Assembly (NCBI GenBank): GCA_038147155.1
Contig: JAYQTA010000003.1
Location: 124,001-188,000, forward strand
Reading direction: 5' to 3'
DNA: 64,000 bases
Source of the DNA: Australimonas brisbanensis
GTDB taxonomy: Bacteria; Chloroflexota; Dehalococcoidia; Lucifugimonadales; Australimonadaceae
Below the pieces are notes generated by a model. It was not told the DNA's origin. It searched no databases and saw only the letters and a list, made by a program, of their open reading frames with translations. How positions within the stretch are numbered: the first letter of the stretch is position 1; each line of letters starts with the position of its first letter. The position numbers and the translations under genes are program-made. Of this stretch, positions 33,399 through 42,148 are shown piece after piece.

Positions 33399-35576
33399 AT
33401 GGCCCTCTACCGCTACACCCGCTGGGACGGCACCCAGCGCGTGGACTTCCCCGATACCCAGGAGCTGGCCGACCAGCTGGCCGAGCGCATCCTGGATGGG
33501 CACGACGTGAACTCGGCGCTGCGGCGCATGCTCCAGCGGGGCATGGATCTGCCCAACGGCAAACGCATGGCCGGCATGCAGGAGCTGCTGGAGCGCCTGC
33601 GCAACGCTCGCGAGCGCAACCTGCAGCGCTACGACCTCGATTCGATGATGGACGAGATCGCCGAGCGGCTGAAGCAGGTGGTGGCGACCGAGCGTGAGGG
33701 CATCGAGCGCCGCCTGAACGAGGCACACGGCGGCCCGCCGGATGCAGACGAGCAGCAGGACGGGCAGGACGGGGCAGAGGGCCTGGAGGGTGCGCCTGCG
33801 GGCCAGCACTCCCAGGGCGACGGCCAACAGGGCCCCCCGGGCGGCCCGCCGCGCTCCGGCCAGGGAGAGCCCAGCCCCGGCGCGCCGGGGCAGGGCGGGC
33901 AGGGCGCCGACCAGGGATTGCGCGATTTGCTGCGACGCATGGCAGACCGGCACCTGGACCAGCTGAACCATCTCCCCAACAGCACGGGCGGGCAGGTGAA
34001 GGCGCTGCGCGAGTACGACTTCATGGACCCGGAGGCGCGCCGCCAGTTCGACGAGCTCTTGGAGCAGCTTCAGAAGCAGATGCTCCAGAACACCTTCAAG
34101 GGCCTCCAGCAGGGCATCCAGAACATGGACGCGGAAGCGCTGCGGGCGGCCTCGGAGATGATCCAAGACCTGAATAATCTGATGCAGGAGAAGCTGTCCG
34201 GGCGCGAGCCGGACATCAGCGAGTTCATGGCCAAGTGGGGCCACAACTTCCCACCGGGCATCGAGACGTTCGACCAGCTCATGGACCACCTGCAGGCGCA
34301 GATGGCGCAGATGCAGGCGCTGCTCAACTCCATGAGCCCGGAGCAGCGGCGCGAGCTGGAGCAGCTCATGGACGAGCTGCTGCGCGACAACCGCATCCAG
34401 ATGGACATGGCGCAGATGGCCGCGCTCATGGAGCAGCTGCGCCCCGGCTCCCTCTCCAACGTGGGCCGCCACTTCATGGGGGGCGATGAGCCGCTCTCCC
34501 TGGAGGAGGCGCTGCGGGTCATGGGCGACCTGAACGGGCTGGACGGGTTGGAGGAGCAGCTGATCAAGGCGCTGCGAACCAACGACCCCACGGCCATGGA
34601 TCCGGAGGCCATGGGCCGCCTGCTGGGGCAGGAGGCCGAGGCCTACGCCCGTGAAATCCAGCGCGTCACCAAGGAGCTGGAGGAGGCGGGACTCATCAAG
34701 CGCAACGGGCGCCGGTGGGAACTCACCCCCCACGCGGTGCGCCGCATCGGCGATAAGGCGCTGGCCGACATCTTTGCCCGCATCCGGGGCGGGCAGCTGG
34801 GTGATCACTCCCGCGAGCGCGCGGGGCTGGGTGTGGAGCTGGAGGAGGAGACCAAGCCCTACGAGTTCGGCGACGCGCTGCACCTGAACGCCATGAAGAC
34901 GGTGACCAACGCCGTGGCGCGCGAGGGCGTGGGCACCCCGGTGCGCATCACCCCGGACGACTTCGAGGTGAACCGCACAACCGCGCTGGCGCGCGCCTCC
35001 ACGGTCATCGCCATCGACATGTCCTACTCCATGGTGGCCACGGGCTTCTTCCAGGCCGGGCAGCGGGTGGGGCTGGCGTTGGACACGTTGATCCGCACCA
35101 AGTACCCCAAGGACCAGGTCACGGTGATGGCCTTCTCCTACTTCGTGCTGCCCCTCTCCTCGGACATGCTGCTGGACACCCACTGGGTGGAGTTCGGCGG
35201 CGGCACCAACATGCAGGAGGTGCTGCGCCAGGCCCGCAGGACGTTGGGCCGCCAGGGCGGCGGCACCAAGCAGGTCATCCTCATCACCGACGGCGAGCCC
35301 TCCACCTACTCGGACTGGACGGGCCCCGCGTCGGGCCCGGTGGGCAACTACTGGGGCGCCGACGCGGAGGAGGAGACGCTGCGGGAGGTGATGCGCTGCA
35401 CGCGCGATAACATCACCATCAACACCTTCATGCTCTCCCAGGACCCGGCGCTGCTGCGGTTCGTGCAGCGCATGAGCAAGCTGAACAAGGGGCGCGCGTT
35501 CATCGCCTCGCCCAACAAGCTGGGCACCTACGTGGTGGCCGACTACATCAACATGAAGAACAAGGTGGTGCGCTAG
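33399..35576 (+). CDS. large VWA (MIDAS) domain protein
   Basis: 725 aa, AGGAGG 5 nt before ATG 33399. The N-terminal 100 residues are helical (RILDGHDVNSALRRMLQRG), followed by a Gly/Gln/Pro-rich disordered stretch (residues about 110-175), a Gln/Met-rich coiled-coil region (250-380), a winged-helix-like segment (RVTKELEEAGLIKRNGRRWELTPHAVRRIG), and a C-terminal von Willebrand A domain with MIDAS IDMSYSM near residue 541 and LITDGEPSTY. Such proteins work with MoxR-type AAA ATPases; none is adjacent, though a MoxR/NorD pair lies at 57-61.8 kb. Confidence 0.85.
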   Translation: MALYRYTRWDGTQRVDFPDTQELADQLAERILDGHDVNSALRRMLQRGMDLPNGKRMAGMQELLERLRNARERNLQRYDLDSMMDEIAERLKQVVATEREGIERRLNEAHGGPPDADEQQDGQDGAEGLEGAPAGQHSQGDGQQGPPGGPPRSGQGEPSPGAPGQGGQGADQGLRDLLRRMADRHLDQLNHLPNSTGGQVKALREYDFMDPEARRQFDELLEQLQKQMLQNTFKGLQQGIQNMDAEALRAASEMIQDLNNLMQEKLSGREPDISEFMAKWGHNFPPGIETFDQLMDHLQAQMAQMQALLNSMSPEQRRELEQLMDELLRDNRIQMDMAQMAALMEQLRPGSLSNVGRHFMGGDEPLSLEEALRVMGDLNGLDGLEEQLIKALRTNDPTAMDPEAMGRLLGQEAEAYAREIQRVTKELEEAGLIKRNGRRWELTPHAVRRIGDKALADIFARIRGGQLGDHSRERAGLGVELEEETKPYEFGDALHLNAMKTVTNAVAREGVGTPVRITPDDFEVNRTTALARASTVIAIDMSYSMVATGFFQAGQRVGLALDTLIRTKYPKDQVTVMAFSYFVLPLSSDMLLDTHWVEFGGGTNMQEVLRQARRTLGRQGGGTKQVILITDGEPSTYSDWTGPASGPVGNYWGADAEEETLREVMRCTRDNITINTFMLSQDPALLRFVQRMSKLNKGRAFIASPNKLGTYVVADYINMKNKVVR

Positions 35577-35601
35577 CCCATGCCGCCACGGTGCGCGTGA
35601 G

Positions 35602-36453
35602 ATGCCAACGGAACGCATGAAGGTCAACGGACTGCGGGTTGCCTACAACCGCTCTGGGCGCGGTTTCCCCACCCTGCTGCTGCATGGGTTCCCGCGCACC
35701 CGCCGGGTGTGGGACGCGCTCACGCCGCTGCTGGCCGACCGGCTCAGCGTGGTGGCGCTGGATCGGCGCGGCTACGGCGAGTCCGAGCGCCCCGCCGACC
35801 CTGCGACCTGCAACCCCCGCCAGCACGCCGCCGACGCCCTGGAGCTCATGGGTTCCCTGGGCATCGACCGCTTCCTGGTGGTGGGGCACGACCTGGGGGC
35901 TCCCGTGGCGCGTCACCTGGCCGCCGCGCACCCGGACCGGGTGGCCGGTGCGGTCATCATGGACGCCACACCCGACGGTGCGGGCCTGGGCCGACGGCCC
36001 GATCCCACGGGCCGGTCCTGGTACCTGGACTTCTTCCGTCAGCGGGGGGTGGCCGAGGCCATCGTGGGGCGCGACCCGGCCCTCTTCTTCGGCCTGTTCC
36101 TGGACCGGCACGCGCACCTGAAGCCCGCCGAGCGCGCGGGGTACCTGGAGACCTACTGCCAGAAGGGCTCCGTGGAGGCCGTGCTGGCCGACTACCGTGC
36201 CCTGCTGGAGGAGGAGCCCGCGTACTGGGATGCCGAGGCCGAGGCGGGCCGGCGCATGGACACCCCGCTGTGCGTCTTCTGGGCCGAGCGCGGCCCCATG
36301 GCCTCGCTCCCGGTGCTGGAGGCGTGGCGGCGGGTGGCCAGTGACGTGCGCGGCGCCAGCGTCGCTGACACCGCGCACTACATCCAGGAGGAGCAGCCGG
36401 GCGAGAGCGCCCGGCGCATCCTGGCCTTCGCCGGTGAGCTGGGCCTGGCCTAG
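35602..36453 (+). CDS. alpha/beta hydrolase, haloacetate dehalogenase/epoxide hydrolase type
   Basis: 283 aa. LLLHGFPRTRRVWD (oxyanion HGFP), DRRGYGES, and nucleophile elbow VVGHDLGAPVARH with Asp instead of Ser, as in haloacetate dehalogenases and epoxide hydrolases. Cap domain includes DPALFFGLFLDRHAH; the catalytic His is likely in DTAHYIQEEQP. Substrate is unproven. Stop overlaps the convergent globin gene stop. Confidence 0.85.
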   Translation: MPTERMKVNGLRVAYNRSGRGFPTLLLHGFPRTRRVWDALTPLLADRLSVVALDRRGYGESERPADPATCNPRQHAADALELMGSLGIDRFLVVGHDLGAPVARHLAAAHPDRVAGAVIMDATPDGAGLGRRPDPTGRSWYLDFFRQRGVAEAIVGRDPALFFGLFLDRHAHLKPAERAGYLETYCQKGSVEAVLADYRALLEEEPAYWDAEAEAGRRMDTPLCVFWAERGPMASLPVLEAWRRVASDVRGASVADTAHYIQEEQPGESARRILAFAGELGLA

Positions 36454-36878
36454 GCGGCCTGCTTCACGTTGCGGGCGGCCTCGGTCATGATGCCCCCAAG
36501 GGCCGTGTAGGCCTCGGTCCAGGCGGCCTTGATCTCCCGGTTCCAGTGCTCGCCCAGCCCCTTCTCCAGCGTCCCTAGCAGCGCGGCGCCCACCGTCTGG
36601 TAGTCGCGCTCCTTCCCCCCGTAGCCCACGTTCCGCTCGCCCAGCGCCTGCACGATGGGGGCCAGCACGTCCGGCTTCTCCGGGGAGACCACAATGCGCG
36701 CCAGGGCGCCGATGAGCTTCTTCTTCTGGACGAACATGTCCTCGGGGAAGAGGGGCTTGAGCTTGGGGTCGGTCTCGAACAGGCGCTTGTAGAAAAGCTC
36801 GGCTGCGGTGTCTGCGATGGGGAGCACCTTGTTCCAGGACGAGCGCACCAGCTTGATCTGCTCAGGGGTGATGGCCAC
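36450..36878 (-). CDS. single-domain globin lacking the expected proximal histidine
   Basis: 142 aa, GTG start with GGAGG 6 nt upstream. Globin fold: ITPEQIKLVRSSWNKVLPIADTAAELFYKRLFETDPKLKPLFPEDM (helices A-C) and VGAALLGTLEKGLGEHWNREIKAAWTEAYTALGGIM (F-H). In Vgb-like and single-domain globins the F helix reads xHYxxVG with the heme-ligating His; here it reads KERDYQTVG (R91-D92-Y93), and the preceding HV is NV. Normal His-ligated heme binding is therefore doubtful; a different ligand or a sensor/structural role is possible. Confidence 0.8.
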   Translation of the reverse strand: MAITPEQIKLVRSSWNKVLPIADTAAELFYKRLFETDPKLKPLFPEDMFVQKKKLIGALARIVVSPEKPDVLAPIVQALGERNVGYGGKERDYQTVGAALLGTLEKGLGEHWNREIKAAWTEAYTALGGIMTEAARNVKQAA

Positions 36879-36912
36879 GTGAGGCCTCCTTCGGGTGAGG
36901 TAGTGAACCGCA

Positions 36913-36948
36913 GAGCGGCCCCGGAGGAGGAACCTGCCGGGGCCGCTC
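36913..36948 (-). terminator. terminator of the chemoreceptor remnant
   Basis: 12-bp stem GAGCGGCCCCGG/CCGGGGCCGCTC with a 12-nt loop, just downstream of the minus-strand stop at 36969. Confidence 0.65.
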
Positions 36949-36968
36949 GTACTTCCTGCGTTCGAGGC

Positions 36969-37349
36969 CTAGTTCTTGGAGACCTCGGAGATGGCCGCGT
37001 TCAGGTCGCGGCCCATGTCGGCCAGCGACTGTGAGGTGGCGACCACCTGCTCCACCTGGGCCGAGATTTCCTCGGCGTGGCGCATCGTGGCCTCCTCCCC
37101 CGTCAGGGCGTAGGCCAGGTAGGTGGCCTCCTCCTCCGCCACCAGCGTGGCGAAGTGGGAAGCAGACTGCTCCAGCGGCAGTTCCTCGTGGACGATGTAG
37201 TCACTGGCGCCCGCCAGCGTGCGCATACCCCAGAAGCCGACGGCGAAGACCGCCGCCAGCAGGACGACCACGGCGAGTAACCCGCCGGTGAGCTTAGCCC
37301 GGACACTGACGCGCCGGGTGGAGAGTGAAGTGAGGACGGGGACGTTCAT
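36969..37349 (-). pseudogene. internally deleted methyl-accepting chemotaxis protein
   Basis: 126 aa from ATG 37349 with GGAGGT 5 nt upstream. Residues 1-100 are the start of a chemoreceptor: cytoplasmic Arg-rich stub, membrane helix (LTGGLLAVVVLLAAVFAVGFWGMRTL), and the outer sensor segment LPLEQSASHFATLVAEEEATYLAYALTGEEA. It then passes in frame into the extreme C terminus of an MCP signalling domain (ISAQVEQVVATSQSLADMGRDLNAAI). The second membrane helix, HAMP and almost all of the signalling hairpin (several hundred residues) are absent. It may be a non-functional scar, though its start, ribosome site and terminator are intact. Confidence 0.65.
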
Positions 37350-37608
37350 CCAGGACCTCCGTTGCATGGCGATGCGCCATGGCGTGGATGATGGGTCGCG
37401 TGAGGGTCGGACTCCGCCCATCCGCCTCTCCACCATGCCGTGCAAGGGGGGCCGGTGCCTGCGGGCTATCCCACAATCCTCGTACACGCTGTCCCGCGCA
37501 TCTGCATGCCGCCGTGCACCCGCATGCCGCCGCCGGGCACCTGTTCGTGGTACCGTGTGGCCGCCCGGCGGGCCCGGCCCGCGCACCAACCCAGCATGGA
37601 GGGAGCCG

Positions 37609-38394
37609 ATGTCGCGCGAGATAGACGAGGTGAAGTACGAGGTGGCCCTCGCCACCCGCATCCTGGCGGCCGTCGGCCTGGCCAGCGGGGTGACGGCCTC
37701 CCTGGGCCACGTGTCCATGCGCGTGCCCAACCAGCCTGACCGCTTCGTGGTCAAGGGCCGCGGTTATGAGATCGACGCGCTGGAGCAGATGCAGTACCAC
37801 GACATGATCGTGTGCGACCTGGAGGGCTACAAGGTGGACGGGCCCGCCCGCTCCACCCAGTGCTCCGAGGTGAAGATCCACTCCTGCATCTACCGGGAGC
37901 GCCCCGACGTTCAGTCGGTGGTGCACGTGCACCCGCGCAACGTGGTGCTGATGACGGTGCTGGAGGAGACGCTGGTGCCCATGTGCCAGGAGGGCATCTT
38001 CCTGGTGCGCGAGCCGCTGCCGGTCTTCCCCCACTGCAAGACGGTCTGGTCGGAGGAGGAGGGCGCGGAGCTGGCCGCCACGCTGGGCGATGGCAAGGCG
38101 GTGCTGATGCGCGGGCACGGGGCCACCATGACCGGCAGGACGCTGGAGGACTCGGTCACCTCCATGATGCAGTTGGAGGAGCAGGCGCGGATGAACTACC
38201 TGGCCCTGGCGGCCAAGGGCTCCGGTCACCCACGCATCCCGGACTCCTACATCTCCGAGATGACCGATCGGCCCATCCAGGACGAGTACCCGCACTTCAA
38301 GGAACTGATGCGCCGCATCGGCGGCAACCCCCCGCGCAACGGCACCTGGAACGCCTACCGCAAGCGCGTGTCCGGCGACATGGTCAAGCCATAA
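37609..38394 (+). CDS. class II aldolase/adducin-family protein
   Basis: 261 aa, GGAGGGAG before ATG 37609. GLASGVTASLGHVSMRVP, then the zinc-ligand HVHPRN (HxH) near residue 105 and VLMRGHGATMTGRTLED with the third His. Relatives include fuculose-1-phosphate aldolase and decarboxylating or dehydratase enzymes; the insertion DGPARSTQCSEVKIHSCIYRERPD is typical of the adducin-head subgroup. Substrate unknown. The upstream 260 bp holds no other recognisable gene. Confidence 0.85.
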   Translation: MSREIDEVKYEVALATRILAAVGLASGVTASLGHVSMRVPNQPDRFVVKGRGYEIDALEQMQYHDMIVCDLEGYKVDGPARSTQCSEVKIHSCIYRERPDVQSVVHVHPRNVVLMTVLEETLVPMCQEGIFLVREPLPVFPHCKTVWSEEEGAELAATLGDGKAVLMRGHGATMTGRTLEDSVTSMMQLEEQARMNYLALAAKGSGHPRIPDSYISEMTDRPIQDEYPHFKELMRRIGGNPPRNGTWNAYRKRVSGDMVKP

Positions 38395-38395
38395 G

Positions 38396-38479
38396 GGGCT
38401 AGAGGGGTGCAGGGGAGAGGGGACCTCTCCCCGCCGGGGGTAGCGCCATCGGGCGCGCAGGGGGTGTCCCCCTGCCGTT
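38396..38479 (+). repeat. short half-element of the dispersed repeat
   Basis: GGGGCTAGAGGGGTGCAGGG, GAGAGG/CCTCTCC hairpin, CGCCGGGGGTA, GGGCGCGC, AGGGGGTGTCCCCCTGCCG. Almost identical in the first half to the copy at 24714. Separates the aldolase from the next gene. Confidence 0.65.
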
Positions 38480-38553
38480 CAATCTCTATCATCGCGCCCG
38501 TCCCGCCGGTCCGTTGGGGCCCCGTGCGTCGATAACCTGTCTGGAGGTGCACC

Positions 38554-39582
38554 GTGGCAGAGCTGGAACTGTCCTTCGCCATGACGGCCTACGACCGCAT
38601 CTTGCCCCTGATCGAGGGGCAGGTGAAGCCCGACGGCATCAGCCTGGACTACAAGGGCATGCCGGGCGCGGTGCCGCGGGTGTTCTACGAGCAGATCAAG
38701 TTCCACCGGTACGACGTGTCCGAGATGTCCATGTCCTCCTACCTGCGGATGCGCCCCCTGGGCTTCCCCTACCGGATGCTGCCGGTCTTCCACAACCGCA
38801 CCTTCTCCTACACCACGGTGCACATCCGCCGCGCATCGGGCGTGCGGCGCAACCACCCGGAGGACCTGAAGGGCAAGCGCTTCGGCATCGGCGACTACCA
38901 GCAGTCCGTGGGGCTGTGGACGCGGGGCATCCTGAACCTGGAGTTCGGGGTGAAGCCCTCGGACATGACCTGGTTCCAGGAGCGCGGCGAGCACCTCTCC
39001 CACACCGGCGCCTCGGCAGAGGCGGGCTTGTCCGTGCCCAAGGACGTGGACCTGCGCTACTCCACGACGGACTTCTCCAAGATGTACCTGGCGGGGGAGC
39101 TGGACGCGACGATAGGCCTGGGCCCCGGCGTCCACGGGTCCGGCATCGACCGGGCGCGCCAGGATCTGTCGGGTGATGCCCGCTTCCCCACGCTCTTCAC
39201 CAACCCCAAGGCGGAGGGCATCCGCTTCTACCGCAAGCACGGGGTCTACCCGCCCCACCACGTCACCGTGGTGCGCGAGTCGATCCTGAAGGAGCACCCG
39301 TGGGTGGCGGTCTCGCTGATGTTCGCCTTCGAGGAGGCCAAGCGCATCGCCATCGAGCGCCTGCGCCGCCAGACGCCCACGCTGATGGTGTTCGGGCGCG
39401 AGTACCTCAAGGAGCTGGACGCGGTGTTCGGGCGCGACCCGTTCCCCTACGGGGTCAAGGCCAACGCCAAGGCCATCGACATGGCGCAGACCTTCTCGCT
39501 GGAGCAGGGCCTCTCCTCGCGCAAGCAGCCGCTGGATGAGATCTTCCCCGCCGAGGTCATGTACATGGAGGAGCGTCTCTAG
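38554..39582 (+). CDS. periplasmic-binding-protein-fold enzyme (4,5-dihydroxyphthalate decarboxylase-like)
   Basis: 342 aa, GTG start with GGAGGT 6 nt upstream, no signal peptide. ELSFAMTAYDRILPLIEGQVKPDGISL, a FYEQIKFHRYDVSEMSMSSYL segment, and LKGKRFGIGDYQQSVGLWTRGIL match the phthalate-decarboxylase/NMT1-like family, which uses a type 2 binding-protein fold in the cytoplasm. Could decarboxylate an aromatic acid. MFS gene follows 6 nt downstream, suggesting uptake or export of a related compound. Confidence 0.8.
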   Translation: MAELELSFAMTAYDRILPLIEGQVKPDGISLDYKGMPGAVPRVFYEQIKFHRYDVSEMSMSSYLRMRPLGFPYRMLPVFHNRTFSYTTVHIRRASGVRRNHPEDLKGKRFGIGDYQQSVGLWTRGILNLEFGVKPSDMTWFQERGEHLSHTGASAEAGLSVPKDVDLRYSTTDFSKMYLAGELDATIGLGPGVHGSGIDRARQDLSGDARFPTLFTNPKAEGIRFYRKHGVYPPHHVTVVRESILKEHPWVAVSLMFAFEEAKRIAIERLRRQTPTLMVFGREYLKELDAVFGRDPFPYGVKANAKAIDMAQTFSLEQGLSSRKQPLDEIFPAEVMYMEERL

Positions 39583-39588
39583 CACCCG

Positions 39589-40881
39589 ATGAGCAGCCTC
39601 CTGGCACGCCGCGTGGCCTTCGTCACGGTCCTGCGGCACCGCGACTACCGCATCTACTACCTGGGGCTGCTCGCCTCGGTCACCGCCCACCAGGGCATGG
39701 TGGCGGCGCAGGGATGGCTGGTCTACGACATGACCAGCCTCCCTGCGGCGCTGGGCTACGTTGCCGCCGCCCAGGCGGTGCCCGCCCTGTTCCTCTCCCT
39801 CCTGTCCGGCGCGCTGGCCGATCGGTTCGACCCGCGCCGGTTCATCGCCCTGGGGCAGGGCATCAGCGCGCTGGTGATGGCGGCGCTGGGTCTGCTGGTG
39901 CTGCTCGATGCCATCGCCGTCTGGCACGTCGCTGCCAGTGCCTTCGTCATCGGCATCGCCCAGACGCTGGATCAGCCCTCGCGCCGGGCCATCTGGCCGG
40001 TGCTGGTGCCCCGGAGCGAGATGCTGTACGCCGCATCGCTCAACCAGGGGGTGTGGAACGGCACCCGCGCCGTGGCCCCCGCCGTTGCCACAGGCATCAT
40101 CGCCATCGTCGGCGCGCTCACGGGAGATGAGCGCTTCGGGGCGGCCATCGCCTTCTTCGCCATCGCCGCGGGGTTCACCTCCATGGTGGTGGCCATGGGG
40201 GTGATTCGCCTGCCCGAGATACGCCGCTCCAAGGGCGCCACGGTGCTGCACGACATCGCCGACGGGCTGGTCTACACCTGGCGCCAGCGCATCCTGTTCA
40301 CCCTGCTGGTGCTCAGCCTGGTCATCGGCTTCTTCGGCCTCTCCTACCAGTACATGATGCCGGCCTTCGCCCAGGACTCCCTGGGCCTGGATACCGAGGA
40401 CCTGGGCTTCCTGCTCTCCGCCTCCGGGGTGGGCGGCATCATCGGCGTGGTGGGCGTTGCCTCCTTCGGGGCATACCAATCGCGCGCCTGGCTCATCGGC
40501 TTCGCGGCGGCGGGCGCGGGCCTGGCGGTGATGGGCCTGGCCTCCAGCGCGCTGTGGGGTGGGTACGCGCTGGCGCTGGTGTTCGCCGCGGCATCGGGCG
40601 CCATCAACGCCCTCTTCCAGGTGGCCGCCTCCACGGTGCTCAACCTGCTGGTGCCCGACCACTACCGGGGCCGGGTGTTCGGCCTGCGCGGGCTCATGTG
40701 GAACCTGATGCCCCTGGGAGCGTTGCAGGCGGGGCTGGTGGCCACCTGGGTCAGCGTGCCCTTCGCCATCGCCCTGGGTGGTGCGGTCATCATCGCCTTC
40801 ACCGCCCTGGTGTTCGCGGTGAGCCCCCGGCTGCGCCAGGTGCGCACCCTGGTGGCGGAGGCGGACGCGGGCCGGGCCTAG
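39589..40881 (+). CDS. MFS transporter, DHA3 (EntS-like) type
   Basis: 430 aa, 12 membrane segments. LRHRDYRIYYLGLLASVTAHQGM at the start, GALADRFDPRRF (motif A) and DQPSRRAIWPVLVP place it in the DHA3/enterobactin-exporter-like group. Starts 6 nt after the decarboxylase-like gene, so probably cotranscribed. Confidence 0.85.
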   Translation: MSSLLARRVAFVTVLRHRDYRIYYLGLLASVTAHQGMVAAQGWLVYDMTSLPAALGYVAAAQAVPALFLSLLSGALADRFDPRRFIALGQGISALVMAALGLLVLLDAIAVWHVAASAFVIGIAQTLDQPSRRAIWPVLVPRSEMLYAASLNQGVWNGTRAVAPAVATGIIAIVGALTGDERFGAAIAFFAIAAGFTSMVVAMGVIRLPEIRRSKGATVLHDIADGLVYTWRQRILFTLLVLSLVIGFFGLSYQYMMPAFAQDSLGLDTEDLGFLLSASGVGGIIGVVGVASFGAYQSRAWLIGFAAAGAGLAVMGLASSALWGGYALALVFAAASGAINALFQVAASTVLNLLVPDHYRGRVFGLRGLMWNLMPLGALQAGLVATWVSVPFAIALGGAVIIAFTALVFAVSPRLRQVRTLVAEADAGRA

Positions 40882-40944
40882 CGCGCCCCCGCCCGCCTGC
40901 CGGCAGGCTCGTTCGGTAGGGGAGGGCCTGCTGAGCGCGCCGTT

Positions 40945-40973
40945 TTGACACCCCCGAGGGGGCTGGCTATACT
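40945..40973 (+). promoter_or_regulatory. consensus sigma70 promoter of the RidA-RraA-RraA operon
   Basis: TTGACA at 40945-40950, 17-nt spacer, TATACT at 40968-40973. The spacer contains CCCCCGAGGGGG, a short palindrome that might bind a regulator. This is the best promoter match in the window. Confidence 0.75.
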
Positions 40974-41052
40974 CGCCGCCGCGTCTCCGGCGCTCGCGCG
41001 CGCGAGCCTTTGCACCGGAGGCGAACCCGTTCACCCAACAAGGGGGTCACCT

Positions 41053-41442
41053 ATGGCGCGTAAGGTTCTGCACATCCCAGGCAAGTGGCACGGCGGCCAG
41101 CCCATCCCGGCTGCCACCAAGACCGGCCCACTGGTCACCTCCGGTGGCGTCTCCGGCCTCGACCCCGAGACCAACGAGATCGCCAAGGACCTGAAGGAGC
41201 AGGTGCGCTGGGCCTTCGAGCACGTCCGCCGCATCATGGACGCCGCGGGTGGCACCGTGGAGGACATCGCCCACGTCACCGCCTACGTCAAGAGCCGCGA
41301 CGTGCGCCCCCTGCTCAACGAGGAGTGGGTGAAGATGTTCCCGGACGAGGAGTCGCGTCCCACGCGCCACACCCTCCAGTACGACGCCCTGGCCGGCGGC
41401 ATGGAGCTCCAGCTCTGGATCGTCGCCTACGTGGGCGCGTAG
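41053..41442 (+). CDS. RidA (YjgF/YER057c/UK114) family protein
   Basis: 129 aa. GPLVTSGGVSGLDPETNEIAKDLKEQVRWAFEHVRRIMDAAGGTVEDIAHVTAYV is the RidA core; PTRHTLQYDAL replaces the usual R-x-x-V-x-V end, so enamine/imine deaminase activity is not certain. First gene of an operon with two RraA-like genes, driven by the promoter at 40945. Confidence 0.85.
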   Translation: MARKVLHIPGKWHGGQPIPAATKTGPLVTSGGVSGLDPETNEIAKDLKEQVRWAFEHVRRIMDAAGGTVEDIAHVTAYVKSRDVRPLLNEEWVKMFPDEESRPTRHTLQYDALAGGMELQLWIVAYVGA

Positions 41443-41455
41443 GGAGAGGACGCAC

Positions 41456-42112
41456 ATGGCAGTGGATTCCATCGTTCAGCGTCTGCTCAAGATCGACGCC
41501 TGCGCCGTCTCCGATGCCCAGGATAAGTTGGGCATCAACGGCACCGTCATCGGCATCCTGCCGCTCTACCCCACAAGCCGCATCGCGGGCCGGGCGGTGA
41601 CGGTGAAGTTGAAGGCCAAGGGCACCGAGCAGCCCAAGCAGCACCTGGGCACCGCCGCCGTGGTGGCGGCCGACCAGGGTGACGTCATCATCATCGAACA
41701 CCGCGGCCGCACCGACGTGGCCGGGTGGGGCGGCATCCTCTCCACCGCCGCCAAGACCAAGGGCGTGGCGGGCGTCATCATCGACGGGGCCTCGCGCGAT
41801 GTGGACGAGGCCATGGGCCTGGGCCTGCCCCTGTGGGCCAAGGCGGCGGTGCCGCGCACCGCGCGCGGGCGCATCGTGGAGGAGTCCACCAACGAGGTCA
41901 TCGAGGTGGGCGGCGTGCAGGTCACGCCGGGCGACTACGTCATCGCCGACAACTCCGGCGTGGTCGTGGTCCCTGCGGCCCGCGCGGAGGAGGTCCTCAA
42001 GGAGGCGGAGATGATCGCCGCCAAGGAGGCCGCCATGGCCAAGGACGTCCTGGCTGGCAAGTCCGTGGCCGAGGTCATGGGCATCAACTACGAGCAGATG
42101 CTGGGGCACTAG
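41456..42112 (+). CDS. RraA-like aldolase/decarboxylase (HMG/CHA aldolase family), copy 1
   Basis: 218 aa. CAVSDAQDKLGINGTVIGILPL opening, active-site loops GWGGILSTAAKTKGVAGVIIDGASRDVDE (the conserved DG-x-R-D) and PGDYVIADNSGVVVVP. Members cleave 4-hydroxy-4-methyl-2-oxoglutarate or 4-carboxy-4-hydroxy-2-oxoadipate and decarboxylate oxaloacetate with a divalent metal. 13 nt after RidA. Confidence 0.85.
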   Translation: MAVDSIVQRLLKIDACAVSDAQDKLGINGTVIGILPLYPTSRIAGRAVTVKLKAKGTEQPKQHLGTAAVVAADQGDVIIIEHRGRTDVAGWGGILSTAAKTKGVAGVIIDGASRDVDEAMGLGLPLWAKAAVPRTARGRIVEESTNEVIEVGGVQVTPGDYVIADNSGVVVVPAARAEEVLKEAEMIAAKEAAMAKDVLAGKSVAEVMGINYEQMLGH

Positions 42113-42148
42113 ACCCCAGCCCCGGCACCGCCGGGCACAAGGAGCGAC

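Noticed and set aside
38479..41034. An 851-aa minus-strand open frame
   Set aside because: Shadow of the decarboxylase-like and MFS genes; low-complexity His/Gly/Arg composition and no family features.
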